From an uncultured Prevotella sp. (GTDB lineage: Bacteria; Bacteroidota; Bacteroidia; Bacteroidales; Bacteroidaceae): a stretch of 35,994 bases of DNA. Made by a program: the position numbers and the translations under genes. Positions 15,782-23,044 of this stretch are shown one piece after another; the first letter of the stretch is position 1, and each line of letters starts with the position of its first letter. The notes under the pieces were generated by a model. That model had not been told where the DNA came from. It made no database searches and worked only from the letters and a program-made list of their open reading frames with translations. The stretch spans positions 1 to 35,994 of the forward strand of contig UQTI01000026.1 of NCBI GenBank assembly GCA_900543975.1. The letters run 5' to 3'.

Positions 15782-17272
15782 ATGAAAAAGCATTTTATTA
15801 CACTAATTCTCTGCTGCATGGCCATGATAGCCAACGCACAGATCCAGAGACCGAAACTTGTGGTGGGCATAATCTTTGACCAGATGCGCTGGGACTATCT
15901 CACCTATTATTACGACCAGTTTGGCGAGGGCGGCTTCAAGCGTCTCATGAACGAGGGCTTCAGTTGCGACAACCAGATGATCAACTATCTGCCCACCGTC
16001 ACAGCCATTGGCCACACGAGCAATTATACAGGCTCGGTGCCCGCCTTCCACGGCATCGCCGGCAACAACTTTTATGTCAACGGCAAGCAGGTGTCAAGCT
16101 GCGAGGACCACAGCGTGAAGACGGTTGGAGCAAAGGGTAAAACCGGTGAGGCTTCCCCCGTTCATCTCCTCTCGACAACCATCGGCGACCAGCTGAAGAT
16201 GGCTACCGACCAGAAAGCTAAGGTGGTGGGCGTGGCGCTGAAAGACCGTGCCGCCATTCTGCCCGCAGGACATACTGCCGACGCTGCCTACTGGTACGAC
16301 AAACCTTCGGGATGCTTCGTCACCAGCACCTATTATATGGAAAAGTTGCCCGACTGGATGCAGAAATTCAATAAGGAGAACGCCGTGCCGGGTAAGGAAC
16401 TTAAGGTCAGCAGCGACGGCGTGACCGCCACGTTCAACCTCGCCAAGGCCATTCTGAAGAACGAGCAGATGGGCAAGCACGATGTCACCGACATGTTGTG
16501 CGTGAGCATCTCAAGCACCGACGCCGTAGGCCACCAGTATGGCACACGTGGCAAGGAGAACCAGGACGTCTACATGCGCTCAGACAAGGAGCTTGCTGCA
16601 TTCCTCACAGCTCTCGACGAGCAGGTGGGCAAGGGCAACTATCTGGTGGTGATGACCGCCGACCATGGTGGTGCCCATAACCCCAACCTTCTGAAGAAAC
16701 ACAAAATCCCCGCTGGCGGATGGGACGGCAAGGGTGCCATGAAGAAAGCCAACGAGGAGCTGGCAAAGCAGTTTGGCGTGCAGGGCAACCTCATCAAGGA
16801 CATGCTTAACAACTTCTTTTATCTTGACCGTGAGCTCATTGAGGCCAACAAGCTCTCTTGGGACGACGTGAAGGCTGCTGCCGTCAAGGAGCTGAAGAAA
16901 GATCCCGAGGCACAGTATGTTGTCGACATGGAGAACATAGCAACAAGCAACATGCCCGAGTTCTTGCGCGAGCGTGCCTTGAACTCCTACTACCCCGGCC
17001 GCACAGGCGAGATAATGTTCGTCACGCATCCTCAGGTGTTTACATGGCGCTTCGGCGACGATTATATCGGCACGACCCACGGCGCATGGAACCCCTACGA
17101 CGCTCACATCCCCTTGCTGTTCATGGGATGGAAGATCGGTCACGGCAACACCTACCAGCCCACCAAGATTGTGGACATGGCAGCCACAGTGTGCGCACTG
17201 CTCAACATCCAGATGCCTAACGCGTGCATCGGCACAGCCATTCTGCCTGTGCTGGAGTCGACAAAGAAATAG
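15782..17272 (+). CDS. PafA-like periplasmic alkaline phosphatase
   Basis: The 496-residue alkaline phosphatase superfamily enzyme has a signal peptide (cleavage near ANAQ). It shows the PafA-type pattern known from Flavobacteria/Elizabethkingia: Asp33 in FDQMRWD, probable nucleophile Thr74 in LPTVTAIGH, GNNF (about 94-97), and the phosphate-binding pair Lys154/Arg156 in LKDRAAILPAGH. Further metal ligands are in SSTDAVGHQYG, TADHGG and GTTHG. The Lys/Arg pair marks phosphomonoesterase rather than diesterase members. It should release phosphate from organic phosphomonoesters in the periplasm. A terminator follows at 17296, so it is monocistronic. Regulation may involve the twin-promoter cassette; no Pho-type site was identified. 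Confidence 0.92.
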   Translation: MKKHFITLILCCMAMIANAQIQRPKLVVGIIFDQMRWDYLTYYYDQFGEGGFKRLMNEGFSCDNQMINYLPTVTAIGHTSNYTGSVPAFHGIAGNNFYVNGKQVSSCEDHSVKTVGAKGKTGEASPVHLLSTTIGDQLKMATDQKAKVVGVALKDRAAILPAGHTADAAYWYDKPSGCFVTSTYYMEKLPDWMQKFNKENAVPGKELKVSSDGVTATFNLAKAILKNEQMGKHDVTDMLCVSISSTDAVGHQYGTRGKENQDVYMRSDKELAAFLTALDEQVGKGNYLVVMTADHGGAHNPNLLKKHKIPAGGWDGKGAMKKANEELAKQFGVQGNLIKDMLNNFFYLDRELIEANKLSWDDVKAAAVKELKKDPEAQYVVDMENIATSNMPEFLRERALNSYYPGRTGEIMFVTHPQVFTWRFGDDYIGTTHGAWNPYDAHIPLLFMGWKIGHGNTYQPTKIVDMAATVCALLNIQMPNACIGTAILPVLESTKK

Positions 17273-17295
17273 GTCCAAGACACACACACACTTAC

Positions 17296-17330
17296 GGGCG
17301 TCCTCGCTGGGGCGCCTGTTTTTGTTTTTT
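17296..17330 (+). terminator. Intrinsic terminator after the phosphatase gene
   Basis: GGCGTCCT (17297-17304) pairs with GGGGCGCC (17309-17316), with two G-U pairs and a 4-base loop, followed by TGTTTTTGTTTTTT. Confidence 0.75.
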
Positions 17331-17376
17331 GATGGTTTCAGGTGTTTAATAACAAAACAAAAGGTCAATAAGAACG

Positions 17377-19251
17377 ATGAGTAACGGTAAAAACAGAGAG
17401 GCAGCCGAAAAAGGCTGTTTCAACAACTGGCTGCACGACATGACAGGAGCAGAGGGTGGGGGGCAGACCGGCCAGTCGCCCCGCGCTCTCGCCTTCGTTG
17501 CCGCACGCCGCGTGGTTGCTTATGTGGAGCAGCATCCGGAGCTGACTGCGGGCGAGGTGTGCGGCAAGATGTATGGCGTGCTCGTTGTTGAGGCCCCTGG
17601 CGGATGCCTTGCTTTCCTTGCTGCCCACTCGGGTCTGCTCGGTGGGCGTAACGACTGGCCGTTCTTCGTGCCGCCCGTCTTCGATGCGCAGCAGCCCGAT
17701 GGCCATTTCAAGACCAAGGAGCGCGAGATCAGCGGCATGAACCGCCGCATAGCAGAGCTCATGCAACGCCCGCAGCTCTTCGAGGCACGGCAGCGTCTTG
17801 AGCAAGTGCGCCAACAGACCGACAGGGTGATAGCCCGGGAGCGCGAGGAGGTGAAGGCACGCAAGGTGCGGCGCGACACCATGCGTCGTGAGCAGCTGCA
17901 GATGGACGATGCCACGAAGGCCATGCTCATACGCGAGAGTCAACACGACAAGGCGCAGCTTCGCCGTCTCACCAAAAGCTGTGAGGCCTCCGTGGCTGAA
18001 CATCAAGAGGCTCTCGATGTCTTGGAGCGTGAGATCGAGGCTCTAAAGCGTGAGCGCCGCGAGGGTAGCGATGCCTTGCAGCGGTGGCTCTTCGACCAGT
18101 ATGTCATGCTCAACGCCAAGGGCATGCGCCGCACGCTCATCGACATCTTTTCCCGTTTCAACGGCACGCTGCCACCGGCAGGGGCTGGCGACTGTTGCGC
18201 TCCGAAGCTCCTGCAGTTTGCTTACGCTCACAACCTGCGCCCCGTCTCCCTTGCCGAGTTTTGGCTTGGTGCCCCTCCTCCCACCGAGGTGCGCCGCCAT
18301 CTACAGTTTTACCCTCCCTGTCGCAGCAAGTGTTATCCTATCCTTCAGTTTATGCTCCAGGGGCTCGATGCCCCGTTGCCTGGTGCCGAGGAGGTCTACC
18401 CGCTGAGAGAAGAAGAGGGCGGGGGAACAACGAATGATGAAAAAGGCTCTCTTGATGATAAAGCCTCTATTGATACAAATGAAGCTCACGCAGATAAAGC
18501 CTCTCTTGACGATAATGGTTTCTTGGACGCGCAGGGTCATATATATAAGAAATGTGGAGCGTCCCTACATATTATATATGAGGATGAGCAGATGGCGGTG
18601 GTGTCGAAGCCGTCGGGCATGCTCAGCGTGCCTGGCAAGAGTTGCCGTCTGTCGGTAGAAAGCATTGTGCGCGAGCATTACGGCATAGCTGCCGATGTGC
18701 CTGTCATCGTTCACCGACTAGACATGGACACCAGCGGACTGCTCCTCATCGCCCGCACCCGCGAGGCGCATAAGGCCTTGCAGCAGCAGTTTCTTGACCA
18801 CACCGTCAGCAAGAGCTATCTCGCTTTGCTCGAAGGGGTGCCTCATGAAGGTTTGACAGGCGAGCATGTGGTGTGGCATTCGTCTCACACAGGCACGATA
18901 ACGCTGCCGTTGCGTCCGGACCTCGATGACCGTCCGCGACAGCTCGTCGACTTTGTGCATGGTAAGCCCGCTGTCACCCGCTTCCGCCTGCTTAAGGTCA
19001 TCGACGGGCATCAGCTCATCGCCCTCACGCCCGTCACGGGACGCACGCACCAGTTGCGCATGCACTGTGCCCACCACCTCGGCCTCAACTGTCCCATCTT
19101 GGGCGACCCTCTCTATGGCTGCCCCATCGAACCGTCTGCCAACATCGCCCAACGCCTATACCTACATGCCGAACAGATAACGTTTCGACATCCATCTTCG
19201 GGAAAAATTGTCCCTATTGTCTCTATTGTCTTTAAAAACACGCAAGGATAA
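17377..19251 (+). CDS. Long RluA-family pseudouridine synthase with N-terminal coiled-coil extension
   Basis: The 624-residue protein isomerises uridine in RNA. Residues about 400-620 are the RluA catalytic domain: KPSGMLSVPG, HRLDMDTSGLLLIA with the catalytic Asp in RLDMD, YLALLEG, TGRTHQLRMHCAH and GDPLYG. The first 345 residues are an extension. It includes a charged coiled coil (about 115-235) and a conserved-looking block (CAPKLLQFAYAHNLRPVSLAEFWLG, then a CRSKCYPIL Cys pair, about 268-330), as in the long RluA-like synthases of some gammaproteobacteria. No S4 domain was seen. A low-complexity linker of DKASLDD-type repeats (about 350-385) joins the two parts. The RNA target is unknown. 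It stands alone between a terminator and a convergent gene. Confidence 0.88.
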   Translation: MSNGKNREAAEKGCFNNWLHDMTGAEGGGQTGQSPRALAFVAARRVVAYVEQHPELTAGEVCGKMYGVLVVEAPGGCLAFLAAHSGLLGGRNDWPFFVPPVFDAQQPDGHFKTKEREISGMNRRIAELMQRPQLFEARQRLEQVRQQTDRVIAREREEVKARKVRRDTMRREQLQMDDATKAMLIRESQHDKAQLRRLTKSCEASVAEHQEALDVLEREIEALKRERREGSDALQRWLFDQYVMLNAKGMRRTLIDIFSRFNGTLPPAGAGDCCAPKLLQFAYAHNLRPVSLAEFWLGAPPPTEVRRHLQFYPPCRSKCYPILQFMLQGLDAPLPGAEEVYPLREEEGGGTTNDEKGSLDDKASIDTNEAHADKASLDDNGFLDAQGHIYKKCGASLHIIYEDEQMAVVSKPSGMLSVPGKSCRLSVESIVREHYGIAADVPVIVHRLDMDTSGLLLIARTREAHKALQQQFLDHTVSKSYLALLEGVPHEGLTGEHVVWHSSHTGTITLPLRPDLDDRPRQLVDFVHGKPAVTRFRLLKVIDGHQLIALTPVTGRTHQLRMHCAHHLGLNCPILGDPLYGCPIEPSANIAQRLYLHAEQITFRHPSSGKIVPIVSIVFKNTQG

Positions 19252-19303
19252 CGTTAAAGAAAATCCATTGAGAATGTCAAGGAGGCTTGATGGTCATCGC
19301 GCT

Positions 19304-19435
19304 CCGACCGAGGTACACACGTACCCCGACCGAGGTACACACGCATCCCGACCGAGGTACACATGTACCCCGACCGAGGTACACACATATCCCGACCGAG
19401 ATCAGCATACACGCCGACCGAAACGCGCCGACTTC
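19304..19435. repeat. Six tandem copies of a 22-base repeat (CCGACCGAGGTACACACGTA type)
   Basis: Units begin at 19304, 19326, 19348, 19370, 19392 and 19414, each exactly 22 bases apart. The first four share CCGACCGAGGTACACA with variable ends; units 5 and 6 keep CCGACCGA and diverge after it. GGTAC and GTACC form short inverted arms in units 1 and 3. It fills the 216-base gap between the convergent rluA-type and ABC genes. Confidence 0.9.
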
Positions 19436-19467
19436 GGCTTGATTGACATCTATTTTTTATGCCCCTT

Positions 19468-20385
19468 TTACAAACATTTTAATGCCCCTTTTGCAAACCG
19501 TGAGATGCTACCATTGGAAACAAGCTCTTGTGGGGTGCCGCTTATTAATGTTGATTTTGCATTTATCTCCTTTCCTTTATCTGCCTCCTTTTCTTCCTTT
19601 TTCTTCTCTTCTTCCTTTATCTCCTTTCCTTTGTTTGTCCCTTCTTTTTCATTTCCCTCCTTTTCTATATACTTTATCTTCTCTTCCCTATCTGTCTCGT
19701 TTGTCTTCTCTTCTTTCTCCTCTCCCCCTCTCTCTTTCTCAAAAAGCCAGATGCGGTCGGCGGTTTGGAGGGCGAGGTCAAGGTCGTGGGTGGATAGGAG
19801 CACGGTCTTGTGCTCTTCGTGGGCGATGTTTAGGAGGAGCTGCATGACCTCCACCCTGCTTGGATAGTCGAGGAAAGCCGTCGGTTCGTCGAGAAGAACG
19901 ACAGACGTCTGTTGCGCCAACGCCTTGGCAATCATGACCTTCTGACGCTCACCGTCGCTGAGGCTCGCCACCGTTCGGTCTGCCATCCACTCTATGCCGA
20001 CAAGACGCAACGAGCGGGTCACGATGTTGCGGTCCTTACCCGAGAGACGCCCCCAGAAGCCCGTGAAGGGAGCACGCCCTGTGGCCACCATCTCCCACAC
20101 CGTGGTACACATCACGTCGGGCCGGTCGGTGAGCACCACCGCCATGCGCTCTGCACGCTGACGGGGCGAAAGCGCCCGCACATCGTCGCCGCCAAGCAAC
20201 ACCGTGCCTTCGAGGGGCAACTGGAAGCCCGCGATGGTGCGCAGCAAGGTCGATTTGCCTGCGCCGTTAGCGCCAATGAGGCAGGTGAGCATGCCGTCAT
20301 GCGCCTCTTCGTTGGCAGCGTGGTTGAGCTGTCTTGTGTGTCGGCCGTCGTGGTAGCCCACAACGAGGTTCTTGAGTGTTATCAT
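19468..20385 (-). CDS. ABC transporter ATPase (FecE/BtuD-like) with a charged low-complexity insertion
   Basis: The 305-residue nucleotide-binding subunit resembles iron-siderophore/cobalamin importers (FecE, BtuD). It has Walker A GANGAGKST (38-46), signature LSDGERQ (142-148), Walker B VVLLDEPTAFLD (162-173) and the switch His200 in STHD. After WLFEKE (about 216) the family's final beta-hairpin is interrupted by about 60 residues made almost only of Glu and Lys, with Gly, Asn and Thr, before STLISGTPQELVSNG resumes (278 on). The insertion is encoded by a purine-only-like tract (19554-19740 read on this strand). The core is intact, so the protein is probably active. No permease or binding-protein gene is adjacent, so the substrate is a guess. 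Convergent with the pseudouridine synthase, divergent from the helicase. Confidence 0.88.
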   Translation of the reverse strand: MITLKNLVVGYHDGRHTRQLNHAANEEAHDGMLTCLIGANGAGKSTLLRTIAGFQLPLEGTVLLGGDDVRALSPRQRAERMAVVLTDRPDVMCTTVWEMVATGRAPFTGFWGRLSGKDRNIVTRSLRLVGIEWMADRTVASLSDGERQKVMIAKALAQQTSVVLLDEPTAFLDYPSRVEVMQLLLNIAHEEHKTVLLSTHDLDLALQTADRIWLFEKERGGEEKEEKTNETDREEKIKYIEKEGNEKEGTNKGKEIKEEEKKKEEKEADKGKEINAKSTLISGTPQELVSNGSISRFAKGALKCL

Positions 20386-20532
20386 CTTCTTCTTGTTCTT
20401 GTTCTTTTTCGTTTTGTTGTTGCTTCTTGAAATGCCTTATAGCTTTTTCTTGAAATGCCTCCTGTGGCTTCTTCTTACAACCCTCTTTCGCTTATTAAGC
20501 AAAATTATGATGCGAAGATACAAAAAAATCAG

Positions 20533-20540
20533 TACTTTTG
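20533..20540 (+). promoter_or_regulatory. -7 element immediately before the helicase start codon
   Basis: TACTTTTG followed by CAGTC and ATG at 20546. With the usual distance of about six bases to the start of transcription the mRNA would begin at or next to the ATG, so it would be leaderless, unless translation starts at the internal ATG at 20570. Confidence 0.65.
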
Positions 20541-20545
20541 CAGTC

Positions 20546-22447
20546 ATGAATACGCCTATTCAAGCATTAATGCAGCAAAAAGCCCTCTTGCAGGTCGAAT
20601 ATGCCTGTGAGAAGGAGAGTTTCCGACGGCAGACGGAGGCCACAGGCATGGCACGCAAGGTGAAGCGTGGCGACGCGTGGTACCCGGTGACGGCGGGACG
20701 AAGCTATTATAACTCGCTCAACCAGCCCTGTGTGGAGATTGTGCGGCAACAGGATGACGACATTGAACACAACTTTGAGTTTGGACGCCCCGTGATGTTC
20801 TTCACTACCACCCCGGCACCCGTGAAGAACGAACAGGCCACCATCAGCTATCTGTCGTTCACCGCCACAGTGAGCTATGCCGACGGGGGACGCATGGTGG
20901 TGACGCTGCCCGACATGTCGAGGGCGGTGGAGCTGCAACAGCCTGGCGCACCGCTGGGTGTGCAACTGTCGTTTGACGAGACCTCCTACCGCCTGATGTT
21001 CGAGGCCCTCGACCGCGCCATGCGTGCCAAGGGCAACCGCCTGGCTTATCTGCGCGACCTCTTCTACACGCCGACGGTGAAACCCCAACATTTCGCTTTC
21101 GCACCCATGCGCTTCCCGTGGCTCAACGCCACACAGGAGAAGGCTGTGAACGAGGTGCTGTGGACGAAAGACGTGATGGTGGTGCATGGCCCTCCAGGCA
21201 CGGGCAAGACGACGACGCTTGTGGAGGCCATTCACGAGACGCTGCAAAGGGAGAGTCAGGTGCTGGTGTGTGCCCAGAGCAACATGGCGGTCGACTGGAT
21301 TGCCGAGAAGCTCGTTGACCGTGGCATCTCGGTCTTGCGCATAGGCAACCCCACAAGGGTGAACGACAAGATGCTGTCGTTCACCTATGAGCGGCGCTTC
21401 GAGGCACATCCCGACTACCCGCAGCTGTGGAGCCTGCGCAAGGCCATGCGCGAGCTGCGGTCGCAACGCAAACGCTCTGACAGCTGGCACCAGAAGATGG
21501 AACGTCTGAAGAGCCGTGCCACCGAGCTGGAGCTGCGCATCAACACCGAGCTGTTTGGAGAGGCGCGTGTCATAGCCTCCACGCTCACGGGAGCGGCCAA
21601 CCGGCTGCTGGACGGCATGAAGTTTGGGACGCTGTTCATCGACGAGGCGGCACAGGCTCTGGAGGCTGCCTGCTGGATTCCCATGCGCCGCACCACGCGT
21701 GTGGTGTTTGCAGGCGACCATTGTCAGTTGCCACCGACGGTGAAGAGCATCGCCGCCCTGCGCGGCGGACTGGGCAAGACGCTCATGGAGCGCATCGTGG
21801 AGAACCACCCCGAGGCGGTGACGCTGCTGGGCGTGCAGTATCGCATGAACGAGCACATCATGAAGTTTTCAAGCGACTGGTTCTACGGCGGCAAGGTGCA
21901 GACGGCGCCTGAGGTCAAGAACCGTGGCATACTCGACTATGACGAGCCGATGCAATGGATCGATACGTCGCTCACGGGGGCAAAGGAAGAGTTTGTGGGC
22001 GAGAGCTTCGGACGCATAAACAAGCAAGAGGCACAGCTCACCATCGACACCCTGCGCTCCTACTATGCAAAGGTCGGGCGCACACGGGCGCTCGACGAGC
22101 GTATCGACGTGGGCGTGATTTCGCCTTACAGGGCGCAAGTGCAGTATCTGCGCCAGCTGATACGCCGTGACGACGAGCTGCGCCCTCTGCGCCGTCTCAT
22201 CACCGTCAACACGGTGGACGGCTTTCAAGGTCAGGAGCGCGACGTGATAATAATATCTCTCGTGCGTGCCAACGACGACGGGCAGATTGGCTTCCTCTCC
22301 GACCTGCGGCGCATGAACGTGGCAATAACGCGAGCCCGCATGAAACTGATTATCCTTGGCAACGCCGCGACAATGACGAAGCACGGCTTCTACAAGAAGC
22401 TGTTCCAGTTTTGCGGACATGACGACGAGGCTTTGACGGAAGAATAA
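20546..22447 (+). CDS. SF1B helicase of the Upf1/IGHMBP2 (DNA2/NAM7) type
   Basis: The 633-residue cytoplasmic helicase probably acts on DNA or RNA. In the sequence: an N-terminal OB/stalk region (about 1-190), LNATQEKAVNE (Q motif), Walker A GPPGTGKTTT (215-224), motif Ia CAQSNMAVD, Walker B FIDEAAQ (364-370), GDHCQLPPT (390-398), YRMNEHIM, and the C-terminal motifs VDGFQGQERDVIIIS and MNVAITRARMKL. The start at 20546 is set by the promoter; the open frame upstream of it encodes a Phe/Leu-rich stretch and would not be transcribed. It is followed after 46 bases by a DUF6483-like gene on the same strand. Such proteins occur across Bacteroidota; the biological role is not established. Confidence 0.9.
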   Translation: MNTPIQALMQQKALLQVEYACEKESFRRQTEATGMARKVKRGDAWYPVTAGRSYYNSLNQPCVEIVRQQDDDIEHNFEFGRPVMFFTTTPAPVKNEQATISYLSFTATVSYADGGRMVVTLPDMSRAVELQQPGAPLGVQLSFDETSYRLMFEALDRAMRAKGNRLAYLRDLFYTPTVKPQHFAFAPMRFPWLNATQEKAVNEVLWTKDVMVVHGPPGTGKTTTLVEAIHETLQRESQVLVCAQSNMAVDWIAEKLVDRGISVLRIGNPTRVNDKMLSFTYERRFEAHPDYPQLWSLRKAMRELRSQRKRSDSWHQKMERLKSRATELELRINTELFGEARVIASTLTGAANRLLDGMKFGTLFIDEAAQALEAACWIPMRRTTRVVFAGDHCQLPPTVKSIAALRGGLGKTLMERIVENHPEAVTLLGVQYRMNEHIMKFSSDWFYGGKVQTAPEVKNRGILDYDEPMQWIDTSLTGAKEEFVGESFGRINKQEAQLTIDTLRSYYAKVGRTRALDERIDVGVISPYRAQVQYLRQLIRRDDELRPLRRLITVNTVDGFQGQERDVIIISLVRANDDGQIGFLSDLRRMNVAITRARMKLIILGNAATMTKHGFYKKLFQFCGHDDEALTEE

Positions 22448-22493
22448 GCAATCTTTTGCGAAAGTTCAGTAAAAGAAAAACAACAACAAACCA

Positions 22494-22907
22494 ATGTTAC
22501 AACGCGATTATATCATGCGGTTGATCCGCGAATTTATGGCTGCCCTTCAGCTCTTGCTCGAAGGCAAAGACCTTGAGCACCGGCGCGAGGAGCTGAAGAA
22601 GCTCTATGAGCAATATATCGGTCCCTATGAGCTTTATCACAATGCCACGATAGATGTGGCTATGCGTGCCCTCGCCTCCTATGACGAGGGGCAACGGCTG
22701 GAACGCATGGAGATGCTCGCCGAGCTCTATTATGCCGAGGCCGACACCGTGACGGGTCCCGACCGCAACTTCTTGCTCGACAAGGCGTTTAACCTCTTCT
22801 CTTTTATAGAGCGAAACGGCAAGACGTTCTCCATGGACCGGCGTTATAAGATGGCTCTCATTGAACAGAGACTGAAAAAATGCAGTGGCAAAACTCGCTG
22901 TGAATAA
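22494..22907 (+). CDS. DUF6483-like small helical protein
   Basis: This 137-residue soluble protein is predicted mostly helical and amphipathic. Its N-terminus MLQRDYIMRLIREFMAALQ and the Tyr/Leu-rich helices resemble proteins annotated as DUF6483 in Firmicutes and Bacteroidota; this assignment is from memory. It has no signal peptide or enzyme motif. Co-directional with the helicase and probably in its transcript. A 14-base word TTTGCGAAAGTTCA (22455-22468) in the gap before it recurs at 31635-31648. Confidence 0.7.
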   Translation: MLQRDYIMRLIREFMAALQLLLEGKDLEHRREELKKLYEQYIGPYELYHNATIDVAMRALASYDEGQRLERMEMLAELYYAEADTVTGPDRNFLLDKAFNLFSFIERNGKTFSMDRRYKMALIEQRLKKCSGKTRCE

Positions 22908-22916
22908 AAAAATTAG

Positions 22917-22924
22917 TAATTTTG
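22917..22924 (+). promoter_or_regulatory. -7 element for metG
   Basis: TAATTTTG followed by CA, ten bases after the stop of the previous gene. It gives an unusually long leader of about 115 bases before the metG ATG. The leader has short inverted words (GGCTTTGATGCC region, 22969-22982) but no recognisable riboswitch. Confidence 0.65.
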
Positions 22925-23044
22925 CACATTGTTACACGCAAAGCTCCGTCGCCGAGCTTAAAAAGCATGGCTTTGATGCCTTGGCGAGCGGCAAGCGACG
23001 CATAACATCATTGGCAAGATAAAAACAAAAAAACAAGAACATAA

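Noticed and set aside
19304..19435. CRISPR array
   Set aside because: The 22-base units abut each other with no unique spacers, and no cas genes are present.
19554..19740. Frameshift or foreign insertion destroying the ABC ATPase
   Set aside because: The frame is continuous and the family sequence resumes after the insertion with GTPQEL, so it is an in-frame expansion.
19208..19867. Plus-strand gene with PTEVHTYPDRG repeats
   Set aside because: It overlaps the end of the pseudouridine synthase, runs through the 22-base repeat and then antisense to the ABC gene's low-complexity tract; the composition is explained by those.
22925..23044. T-box or other riboswitch in the metG leader
   Set aside because: No specifier-loop or T-box sequence is visible, and I know of no T-box control in Bacteroidota; only weak inverted words are present.
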